A program made the translations under genes and the position numbers. DNA of 6,594 nt from Ilumatobacter sp. (GTDB lineage Bacteria; Actinomycetota; Acidimicrobiia; Acidimicrobiales; Ilumatobacteraceae). The notes beneath the pieces are model-generated. The model was not told the DNA's origin. It saw only the letters and a list, made by a program, of their open reading frames with translations, and did not search any database. Below are positions 1 through 5,477 of the stretch, piece after piece; positions within the stretch are counted from its first letter, which is position 1, and the number at the start of each line of letters is the position of its first letter. The stretch covers positions 1 to 6,594 of the forward strand of contig JAJCXU010000449.1 in NCBI GenBank assembly GCA_029263275.1, in the 5' to 3' direction.

Positions 1-52
1 CACCCGCTCTGAAAAAGAATGCCGGATCCCAGACGGGTTTCAGGCTGTCGCG

Positions 53-95
53 GCGCCGCTAATATGGGCACTGCAGTAGTGCCGGGGTGCGGCGC
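53..95. repeat. Nested imperfect hairpin in non-coding DNA
   Basis: Two stems are nested. The outer one pairs GCGCCGC (53-59) with GCGGCGC (89-95), and the inner one pairs GGCACT (67-72) with AGTGCC (78-83) around a five-base loop. The stems are separated by unpaired TAATATG on the left and GGGGT on the right. Both stems are perfect in the sequence. It lies 45 bases beyond the stop of the doubtful minus-strand frame at 140-340, so it could be that frame's terminator, although no T-run follows on either strand. It could also be a protein-binding site or part of a structured RNA. The function is not known. Confidence 0.4.
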
Positions 96-139
96 GGCCG
101 ATGCGATCGGGCCGGTGATTCTGAGTGGCGAAGTGTTGA

Positions 140-340
140 TCAGTGTGTGGGCTGCAGAGTCAGCGAGCAAGGTTGACCGCGCCGCCGACTGAAGCAACTG
201 CGGCACTCCAACAGCGCGGAGAGCGCCCATCGCCGCATGCGTCTGTTCTTGTCCCGAAGTCGATTCCGGTCGGCCTTGCGCGTCATAGTGTCGCCGACGG
301 CATCAGGCGTCGTGATCTTCACGACAGGTACCTTCTTCAT
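140..340 (-). CDS. Doubtful small basic hypothetical protein (66 aa)
   Basis: I do not recognise this frame. The ATG start at 338-340 (MKKVPVVKITTPDAVGD...) has AAGGAG upstream at a somewhat long spacing of about 11 bases. The product is rich in Arg and Lys in the middle (roughly residues 20-37) and contains several cysteines near the end, with no membrane segment or signal peptide. About three quarters of its codons end in G or C in the first half, falling off towards the C-terminus, which weakens the case for coding. A GTG start 66 bases further upstream (406) is possible but has no better support. The start region lies within an inverted repeat that could hide the ribosome-binding site. 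An overlapping plus-strand frame (237-476) has similar codon statistics, so either or both may be spurious. Confidence 0.25.
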   Translation of the reverse strand: MKKVPVVKITTPDAVGDTMTRKADRNRLRDKNRRMRRWALSALLECRSCFSRRRGQPCSLTLQPTH

Positions 341-341
341 G

Positions 342-420
342 GGTGATCCCGCTCCTTCCCGGTTGTCTTTGGTGGACTCCCGAACCCTGCAGGCACGGCA
401 CGGCACGAGGAGGGATCACC
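342..420. repeat. Inverted repeat enclosing the Shine-Dalgarno of the 140-340 frame
   Basis: GGTGATCCC (342-350) is an exact inverted copy of GGGATCACC (412-420). After a two-base bulge (351-352) the pairing continues with TCCT (353-356) against AGGA (408-411), giving 13 base pairs around a 51-base loop. Read on the minus strand, the 3' arm contains the AGGA of the only ribosome-binding site candidate for the small frame beginning at 340, and ends one base before its ATG. Such an arrangement could occlude translation initiation. The loop contains three tandem GGCAC units (392-406). The pairing is seen directly; any regulatory role is inference. Confidence 0.4.
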
Positions 421-447
421 ACCTGACTTCAACAGACCTCGGGACAA

Positions 448-463
448 CCTCTCCTGTGAGAGG
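448..463. repeat. Small hairpin in the upstream non-coding region
   Basis: CCTCTC (448-453) pairs with GAGAGG (458-463) around a CTGT loop. The outer bases GGA (442-444) and TCC (464-466) can extend the stem past a three-base bulge. GACCTC (435-440) is also complementary to GAGGTC (460-465), so two exclusive foldings exist. It lies 28 bases before the strong terminator at 494-525. No homologous RNA family is recognised. Confidence 0.3.
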
Positions 464-493
464 TCCAGACGTTTGAGTCATATCGTCTACGAC

Positions 494-525
494 GAAGCCC
501 TGGCAGTGCTCGCTGCCAGGGCTTC
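494..525 (+). terminator. Strong intrinsic terminator, 13-bp perfect stem
   Basis: A perfect 13-base-pair stem (GAAGCCCTGGCAG at 494-506, its complement at 513-525) closes on the six-base loop TGCTCG. On the plus strand it is followed by ATCATTTTC, a short T-rich tail, so the best fit is termination of a plus-strand transcript. It also sits 40 bases past the stop codon of the minus-strand transporter gene, and the stem would form equally in that transcript, so it may work in both directions. In the minus direction the downstream bases are not T-rich. Confidence 0.85.
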
Positions 526-564
526 ATCATTTTCTGGGCGTCGCCGGATGGGTTGTTCAGATCG

Positions 565-2712
565 TCAGTGACTGAACTTGATGTCCGGGAGGATCTTGTC
601 GAGCCACTTCGGCAGCCACCATGCCTTGTTGCCGAGGATGTAGAGGACGGACGGCACCAACACCAGGCGGACGAGGAGGGCGTCGAACAACACGGCGCTC
701 CCGAGGATGAAACCCATCTCCTTCATCGGCAGGGTGCCGGCGATGGCGAAGGTGAAGAACACGGCCATCATGATCCCGGCCGCCGCAACGATCGGTCGAC
801 CGGTGTGAGCGATCGAGCCGCTGACCGCTTCGTCGGCGTCTCCGCTGTGCTCGAAATGCTCCCGGGTCGAAGCGAGGAGGAACACCGTGTAGTCCATCGA
901 GATGGCGAACACGAGTGAGAAGAAGAACAGGGGTGCCCACGACGTGAGGTAGCCCTGACTCTCGAAGCCCAAGATGTCGGCGAGCCATCCGTGTTGGAAG
1001 GCGAGCACGCCGACGCCGAATCCTGCGCCGACCGACAGCAGGTTGAAGATCACGCCGACGAGCGCGATGAGCACCCCCTGCAATGCGAGCAGGAGGAGCA
1101 GGAACCCGAGCGCCAAGACCACGCCGATGACCAGCGGTGCCTTCTCGCTGAGTGACTTGTCGAGGTCGTGGTTCTCGGCGACGGGTCCGCCGACCAGCAC
1201 GCCTTCGGGCAGCGCGTCGCGCATCGTGCCGATGAGGTCGATCGCCTCGGAGGACGACGGGTCGTACATCGAGATCGCGTTGATCATGAACGCACCTTCG
1301 GCGCCTGGTGCCGGTGGGAACGCCATGGCGACCCCACCGATGCCGGACACGGTCGCGGCGACCGCTTCTGGGCTGGTGCCTGCCGGCACGATCACCTGGA
1401 TCGGGCCGGGCCCGCCGGGTCCGAAGGCGTTGGCGATCATGTCGTAGCCCTCACGAGCCTGCTCGTCTTGCGGCAGCACCGAGATCGACGGCATGCCCGT
1501 GCTCAGACCGAGCAGCGGGGACGAGAGGCCGAGCAGGACCGCGGTGGCGCCGACGGCGACGAGACCCTTGCGAGCCTTGATGCGGTTGGCGAACGCCTCG
1601 AACTTGTGGCTGCGGTGGTCACCGACGCTGTGCCACGGCATGGCGAACTTGTCGATGCCCTTGCCGAGCATGGCCGGCAGCAACGTCAGTGCCGCCAGGA
1701 GCACGAAGCCGACTGAGAGCATCATGCCGGCGGCCATCGAACGGAAGGCCGGGATCGGGACGAGCAAGATCGCCGAGAGGCTGATCAACACGGTCAGGCC
1801 GGAGAACGCCACGGCCTTGCCGGCGGTGTCCATCGTCAAGCCGACCGCCTCGGTGAGATCGTCGGGATCAGCGTGCATCGCCGCTCGGAAGCGGGTCACG
1901 ATGAAGAGCGCGTAGTCGATCCCCAAGGCCAGGGCGAACATCATCGCGAAGTTGAGCGTCCACACGGAGAGGTCGGTGACCTGGGTGATGCCGAACAGCA
2001 CACCCATCGAGGTCAGGAGACCGGCAGCGGTGAGCAGCAACGGGAGGCCGGCGGCGGCGAGTGTGCCGAACGCGATGATCAAGATGACGGCGGTGACGGG
2101 CCACGTGAGGACTTCGGCCTTCTTCATGCCTTCGCTGTTGACGGCGTTGAAGTCGGCCCAGAATGCGGGTGAACCGGTGAGAGCAACGGTGAGGTCACCA
2201 CCGTCGTCGATGGTCGACAACGCTCCGACGTCATCGTGGATCCGCTCTGCGGCACGAACCGCTTCGGTCGGATCGACGACGGCGCCGGCCTGGATCATCA
2301 CGGTCTGCCCGTCCATGCCGGGCATGGGAGCGGCCGCGGGTCCGAAGGCAGACTCACCGGCGAGCACCGCCACCGCATCTTGGATGGCCTGTTGGAACTC
2401 GGGGTCGTCGACCGACTTCGAGTCGCTGTGGATCACGACGACCGCCGACTGGGAGGACATCCCGCCGAACTGTTCCTCGACGATCTGGCGGGCGGCGAGT
2501 GACTCGCTGCCGCTGACCTCCCACATCGCTCCCGAGAGCGAGCTCTCGAGGCGAGGAGCGAAGATGCCCAGTGCGATCACGAGGATCATCCAGGCGCCGA
2601 TGACAGAGCGCCGATGCTCGCGCGACCACCGGCCGAGGCGCGCAAGTGGGCCGCCTTGCGGTGATGTGGCCTGGGCCGGGCTGGGTGGACGTTCGGTGAG
2701 TGTGGCGCTCAT
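565..2712 (-). CDS. MMPL/RND family membrane transporter (715 aa)
   Basis: Integral membrane transporter of the MMPL branch of the RND superfamily. These proteins use the proton gradient to export lipids, lipopeptides or hydrophobic compounds; the substrate here cannot be read from the sequence. The layout is typical and internally duplicated: TM1 at about 37-53, an extracytoplasmic domain (54-202), TM2-6 (about 203-347), TM7 (about 384-402), a second outer domain (403-526), then TM8-12 (about 527-692). The proton-relay Asp-Tyr pairs are present in both halves: ALGIDYALF (D266, Y267) and AISMDYTVF (D607, Y608). At 715 residues it lacks the long C-terminal tail of the large mycobacterial MmpL proteins. 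The ATG start is supported by GAGGAG six bases upstream. It follows the ArsR gene by 97 bases on the same strand and shares a candidate operator with it, so it is probably repressed by that protein. Confidence 0.95.
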   Translation of the reverse strand: MSATLTERPPSPAQATSPQGGPLARLGRWSREHRRSVIGAWMILVIALGIFAPRLESSLSGAMWEVSGSESLAARQIVEEQFGGMSSQSAVVVIHSDSKSVDDPEFQQAIQDAVAVLAGESAFGPAAAPMPGMDGQTVMIQAGAVVDPTEAVRAAERIHDDVGALSTIDDGGDLTVALTGSPAFWADFNAVNSEGMKKAEVLTWPVTAVILIIAFGTLAAAGLPLLLTAAGLLTSMGVLFGITQVTDLSVWTLNFAMMFALALGIDYALFIVTRFRAAMHADPDDLTEAVGLTMDTAGKAVAFSGLTVLISLSAILLVPIPAFRSMAAGMMLSVGFVLLAALTLLPAMLGKGIDKFAMPWHSVGDHRSHKFEAFANRIKARKGLVAVGATAVLLGLSSPLLGLSTGMPSISVLPQDEQAREGYDMIANAFGPGGPGPIQVIVPAGTSPEAVAATVSGIGGVAMAFPPAPGAEGAFMINAISMYDPSSSEAIDLIGTMRDALPEGVLVGGPVAENHDLDKSLSEKAPLVIGVVLALGFLLLLLALQGVLIALVGVIFNLLSVGAGFGVGVLAFQHGWLADILGFESQGYLTSWAPLFFFSLVFAISMDYTVFLLASTREHFEHSGDADEAVSGSIAHTGRPIVAAAGIMMAVFFTFAIAGTLPMKEMGFILGSAVLFDALLVRLVLVPSVLYILGNKAWWLPKWLDKILPDIKFSH

Positions 2713-2718
2713 GTGTTA

Positions 2719-2724
2719 CTCCTC
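2719..2724 (-). promoter_or_regulatory. Shine-Dalgarno of the MMPL transporter
   Basis: Read on the minus strand this is GAGGAG, six bases before the ATG at 2712. It fixes the transporter start and shows that translation is initiated independently of the upstream repressor gene. Confidence 0.75.
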
Positions 2725-2744
2725 AACTATAAAACGATTGAATG
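2724..2744 (-). promoter_or_regulatory. Candidate ArsR operator (site 1, before the MMPL gene)
   Basis: The 21-base stretch begins 11 bases upstream of the transporter ATG and matches a 20-base stretch before the repressor gene (3157-3176) at 18 of 20 positions with one single-base gap. The shared core on the plus strand is CTATAxAACGAT followed by GAATG. On the minus strand it includes TATAGT, which resembles a -10 element, although the ribosome-binding site follows too closely for that hexamer to drive the Shine-Dalgarno-containing message. There is no clear internal dyad beyond CAA...TTG. Binding by the ArsR protein is inference from duplication and position. Confidence 0.6.
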
Positions 2745-2812
2745 GACGGTGGTGAAGGGTGGGGAAAGGTGGACGGGAAGATCGAGGTGTGTTCGGCGGA
2801 CGGTCGGTGCCG

Positions 2813-3142
2813 TCAGCTGGTCAACGCATCCGCTTCGGCTACTGCCTGCTCACGAATGCGGTTGCAGACGATCGAGCAGAGCGAAACCAATGACGGGTCG
2901 CTGACCGAGTAGTACGCAGACGTTCCTTCGGGCCGGCGGGTCACGATGCCGGCGCCGTGCATGATGCGGAGATGCTTGGAGATGTTGGCCTGGCTGGCAT
3001 CGAGTCGTGCGACGAGGTCGCCCACGCTCAGTTCGCCCTCGTCGAGCAGTGTCCGGATCAGCGTCAGTCGAGTCGCATCACCCAACACGCGGAACCGCTC
3101 GGCTGCCGGCTCGAGCAGATTGGAGGGGAGGACGTCGGACAT
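2813..3142 (-). CDS. ArsR/SmtB-family winged-helix transcriptional repressor (109 aa)
   Basis: Small dimeric DNA-binding repressor of the ArsR family, most likely controlling itself and the transporter downstream. The fold is complete: LGDATRLTLIRTLL (about 20-33) opens the winged helix, SVGDLVARLDASQANISKHL (about 39-58) contains the helix-turn-helix with its recognition helix, and RRPEGTSAYYSV (69-80) is the wing. In arsenic- and cadmium-sensing members the second-helix signature is ELCVCDL; here it is ELSVGDL, so that metal site is absent. Two cysteines occur near the C-terminus, C89 and C93 (LCSIVC). The ATG at 3142 was chosen because the family fold begins right after it; frames extending to 3235 carry unrelated sequence. 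No good ribosome-binding site precedes it, suggesting a very short or absent leader. Confidence 0.92.
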   Translation of the reverse strand: MSDVLPSNLLEPAAERFRVLGDATRLTLIRTLLDEGELSVGDLVARLDASQANISKHLRIMHGAGIVTRRPEGTSAYYSVSDPSLVSLCSIVCNRIREQAVAEADALTS

Positions 3143-3156
3143 GAAGAGGAACTTTA

Positions 3157-3176
3157 CAGCTATACAACGATGAATG
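3157..3176 (-). promoter_or_regulatory. Candidate ArsR operator/promoter (site 2, before the repressor gene)
   Basis: Second copy of the motif found before the transporter gene, 14 bases upstream of the repressor ATG. On the minus strand it contains TATAGC (3164-3159), a plausible -10 element. Transcription starting six to eight bases downstream would leave a leader of about ten bases, agreeing with the missing Shine-Dalgarno. A repressor bound here would cover the promoter, which is how ArsR autoregulation usually works. The -35 region is not recognisable. Confidence 0.6.
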
Positions 3177-3256
3177 CAACAACCATGATCGACGGCGCCG
3201 CGCGTCGACAGGCCAGTGCCACCGGGCGCACGCATATCGTGGGTGGTTCAGCGCCG

Positions 3257-3519
3257 ACCGACCCACGCGAGGCCGGCACGTTCGATCGATCTACCTCGCC
3301 GGGGCCACGTTCAACTTGTTGCCCGACGACGAAACAGCGCAGGCCGCACTTGTTCGGATCGCCACCCACCTCCGTCCTGATGGCTCCGCCTTGATCCCAC
3401 ATTTTGTCCCTCAGTCCCCGGCCGAGTCCGCCCGAGACCAGACAACCGAGCTGCGCTACGAACTCCTACGCAGAGATACCCACGAGATCGTCGACCGTCG
3501 AAGCGAACGACCTGCGTAG
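3257..3519 (+). pseudogene. Degraded class I SAM-dependent methyltransferase fragment
   Basis: Remnant of a methyltransferase resembling the middle and late part of class I SAM-dependent enzymes. The recognisable stretch reads DPREAGTFDR, then IYLAGATFNLLPDDETA, then LRPDGSALIPHFVP, matching the family pattern FDxIYLAGATFNLLPDD...HLRPGGSALIPLFVP. The first part is in a different frame from the rest; a single missing base at about 3287-3288 separates FDR from IYLAG. Downstream, ARDQTTELRYELLRR resembles the later QTTxLRYE strand, but the sequence expected between this and FVP is missing, and a stop follows at 3517-3519. The N-terminal SAM-binding glycine loop is absent. No start codon or ribosome-binding site supports expression. 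The frameshift, internal loss and truncation at both ends indicate a dead gene. Confidence 0.7.
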
Positions 3520-3669
3520 ACCGATCAGAACATCGGCCAACGGGGACCACCTGACCCATCCTCTATCGGTACACCTCGGCGCTCGCCGGCCCGTACGGAG
3601 ATTCTTGCCCGCCGAGAAGTCCGAGCAATCCGACCGCTGCCGGTAGCCCGTGCCGACCAGACTGTTCCG
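3520..3669. other. Non-coding spacer, possibly decayed coding sequence
   Basis: Between the methyltransferase remnant and the next gene I see no convincing frame, hairpin terminator or promoter. Short pieces in mixed frames could be the eroded C-terminus of the methyltransferase, but no motif is clear enough to claim it. Together with 3143-3256 on the other side of the remnant, this forms about 530 bases without an intact gene. Confidence 0.35.
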
Positions 3670-3996
3670 ATGACACAGGCATCAAAGGCGCCGATGAGCC
3701 TCATTGTCGACGCACTCGATCCGGTCCTGACGCCGCTCGGCTTTGCGGCTGGACAGGTCGGTGGGTCGTCGAACACTGGGCAGGTGATCTACTGCCGCCC
3801 CCACTCGGCGGATGACGGCCGATGCGTCGACGTCGTGCTCGACGTTCGGCGGTCGGAGGATTGGAAGATCGTCCGGGTCGACATCGATGATGGCCCCGAC
3901 AACGAGGTACGCAACCTCCGGTTCGCTCGGGACGCGACCCTGACCAAGCAGATCGACCAACTCGCCCTCACGCTCCCAACGGACATCTGCCGCTGA
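3670..3996 (+). CDS. Hypothetical protein (108 aa)
   Basis: I do not recognise this protein. Codons end overwhelmingly in G or C and the composition resembles a real gene here. The predicted product is soluble, acidic in its middle, and reads like an alternating helix/strand fold: a helix around SLIVDALDPVLTPLGF, then strands around GQVIYCRP, CVDVVLDVRR and WKIVRVDIDD, and a C-terminal helix (about residues 85-102). The two cysteines in the middle (about 42 and 52) are ten residues apart, with another near the end; no metal-site pattern is evident. ATG at 3670 has no clear Shine-Dalgarno; the ATG at 3694 (MSLIVDAL, 100 aa) follows AAAGG and may be the true start. It converges on the relaxase gene, 149 bases away. 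A cargo or accessory gene of the mobile element is possible, without direct evidence. Confidence 0.6.
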   Translation: MTQASKAPMSLIVDALDPVLTPLGFAAGQVGGSSNTGQVIYCRPHSADDGRCVDVVLDVRRSEDWKIVRVDIDDGPDNEVRNLRFARDATLTKQIDQLALTLPTDICR

Positions 3997-4113
3997 TCCC
4001 GAGCGGAGGACGCGGAAGGCGCTCCAGAAAACTCAGCCGGCTCGACCGGACACACCACGCGCTACCGGCACTTTCGATCGGTCGCGGCGAACCGGAAGCA
4101 GCTCATAATTGCA

Positions 4114-4142
4114 GGACCGGGACGCTCCACGAGACCCGGTCC
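4114..4142 (-). terminator. Hairpin terminator between convergent genes
   Basis: GGACCGGG (4114-4121) pairs perfectly with CCCGGTCC (4135-4142) around a 13-base loop. The stem begins three bases past the relaxase stop codon on the minus strand and lies 117 bases past the end of the plus-strand hypothetical gene, so it could end both transcripts. Neither side has a T-run (the minus strand continues TGCAATTATG), which is common for GC-rich actinobacterial terminators. Confidence 0.55.
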
Positions 4143-4145
4143 AAT

Positions 4146-5477
4146 TCACAGACCTCGGCCTGAGTCGCGACGTGCGAATCGGAGAGCCGCCAGGCGCTGC
4201 TCAGCCGTCGCCGCGGCGCCGATGTCGTGGGAGCGGCTGTCGCTGGCACCGTCACGCAGTCGTCGCCGTCGGGCGAGCGCTGTGGTTCCGGTGCTTTCTC
4301 GTTGGAGCGCGTTAGTCATCGCATCACTTGGCGACCACTCGGCGACCGGGAAACTCCGACCGTGGTGGTCATCGTCAAATGCTGGCGGATTGGTGTGGAT
4401 GTGGTTGGCGGTGCGGCCGCGGGTGGCCCCGACGTAGAGCTGTTTGGCGTCAGTGTGCTCGGACACGACGAGGTGTGCTTCGTCGACGGTGGCTCCTTGG
4501 GCTCGGTGGATCGTGGAGGCGTAATCGACGGCCACGTTGCTCGCCTCGATGTACTCGGCCGGCAGCGCTTGTCGGTCGCCGGTCTCTCGGTGTTCGAGGT
4601 ACAGCTCGTCTCTCGTGCCGGCGAGGACGGTCCACCGGTCACCGTTGCGCACCCACTGCTCGCTGTCCGGGCCGTGGGTAAGCCGGCGGTCGTTGGCTCG
4701 AGTGACGACCGGCTGACCGACATAGAAACGATGCCCTCCGATGTCGATCGCTTCAGCCAAGTCGAGCAAGCCTGCAGCGAGTAGCCGTTCGGTCATGATC
4801 TCGTTGATCTGCTCGACGACTCGGTTGGTTGACGCCATCACGAGTACGTCGCGACCCTCGACAGTGCCGTTGAACGCTGCGTCGACGACAGCCTCGATCG
4901 CAGCGTGTTCATCGTCGTGACCGTGAATCCGGTCATGGCGTTCGTACACCTCGACCGCATCCACATCGCCGTCTCGAAGCAGGAGTGAGGCGTCGGCTTC
5001 CCACTCGTTTACGAAGCGGTGCAGCGTGCCGAGTTCCGCTGTGAGCACGTCGGGGTGTTCGACGAGTTCGGCGAACATGCCGCAGGCGTCCACGGGGTCG
5101 AGTTGGCGATGATCACCGACGAGGATCGTTCGCCAGTGATTGCGTTGTGCAATCTGGGCGTAGGTGTGGAGGAGTCGGGTGTCGACCATGCCGGCTTCAT
5201 CGATGATCACGACCGACCCGGCCGGCACTGCCCACTCCCGGTCCGGCGGCTGGCGACGTTCGACCCATTTCGTGTGGTGTTCGTAGACGAACTTGTGGAG
5301 CGTGTCCGCTGCCATGCCAGCAGCGTCCGCGAGCTGCTGCGCGGATGAAGCCGACGGACCGACCCCGAAGACGTGGACTCCGGCGTGTCGCCATGAGTCG
5401 ACGGCAGCGGCGAGCATTCGGGTCTTGCCTGTACCGGCCGGGCCGACCACCGTCGTCACCGGACGAGTCGTCCCCAC
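4146..5477 (-). CDS. MobF relaxase, C-terminal RecD-like helicase part (frameshifted)
   Basis: The helicase half of a TrwC/TraA-type conjugative relaxase. It is an SF1B (RecD-like) ATPase that would unwind plasmid DNA 5' to 3' after nicking, in the donor cell. Counting from the GTG at 5477, the motifs are in order: Walker A GPAGTGKT (12-19), Walker B VVIIDEAGMVDT (89-100), motif III VGDHRQLDP (120-128), motif V TIHRAQGATVD (322-332) and motif VI YVGATRGR (348-355). All key residues are intact. About 88 residues follow motif VI, ending in an Arg-rich tail, shorter than in F-type TraI. The GTG overlaps the end of the upstream relaxase frame by 22 bases and lacks a good ribosome-binding site, so it is more likely the continuation of that frame after a one-base loss than an independent gene. 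Re-initiation making a separate helicase cannot be excluded. Confidence 0.88.
   Translation of the reverse strand: MGTTRPVTTVVGPAGTGKTRMLAAAVDSWRHAGVHVFGVGPSASSAQQLADAAGMAADTLHKFVYEHHTKWVERRQPPDREWAVPAGSVVIIDEAGMVDTRLLHTYAQIAQRNHWRTILVGDHRQLDPVDACGMFAELVEHPDVLTAELGTLHRFVNEWEADASLLLRDGDVDAVEVYERHDRIHGHDDEHAAIEAVVDAAFNGTVEGRDVLVMASTNRVVEQINEIMTERLLAAGLLDLAEAIDIGGHRFYVGQPVVTRANDRRLTHGPDSEQWVRNGDRWTVLAGTRDELYLEHRETGDRQALPAEYIEASNVAVDYASTIHRAQGATVDEAHLVVSEHTDAKQLYVGATRGRTANHIHTNPPAFDDDHHGRSFPVAEWSPSDAMTNALQRESTGTTALARRRRLRDGASDSRSHDIGAAATAEQRLAALRFARRDSGRGL

Noticed and set aside
392..406. Three tandem GGCAC units considered as an iteron or repeat array
   Set aside because: Only three 5-base units are present in GC-rich DNA, too few to support an origin or a repeat-based function.
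237..476. Plus-strand frame of 79 residues ending just before the strong terminator
   Set aside because: Its position 18 bases before the terminator is suggestive, but it lacks a ribosome-binding site, has no recognisable domain, overlaps the opposite frame at 140-340, and its codon bias is not better than that frame.
974..1447. Long plus-strand frames antisense to the transporter (also 553-918, 1168-1716, 1952-2755)
   Set aside because: They are shadows of the GC-rich transporter gene; their products are low-complexity strings of Arg, Pro, Ser, Thr or Ala with no domains.
3143..3235. N-terminal extension of the ArsR protein to 3235 (140 aa)
   Set aside because: The extra 31 residues have no ArsR similarity and would place the candidate operator and promoter inside the coding sequence. 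The fold starts directly after the ATG at 3142.
4098..4142. tRNA-Met-like anticodon arm (GCAG-CTCATAA-TTGC) followed by a GC hairpin
   Set aside because: The seven-base loop with CAT looks like an anticodon loop, but the stem has only four pairs including a G-T, there is no TTCRA T-loop, and no D-arm or acceptor stem can be drawn. The following stem has a 13-base loop. Most likely chance, with the hairpin better explained as a terminator.
4227..4784. Plus-strand frame of 185 residues antisense to the helicase (also 5293-6033, 5619-6191)
   Set aside because: The opposite strand carries a full set of helicase or relaxase motifs in order, so these are antisense shadows.
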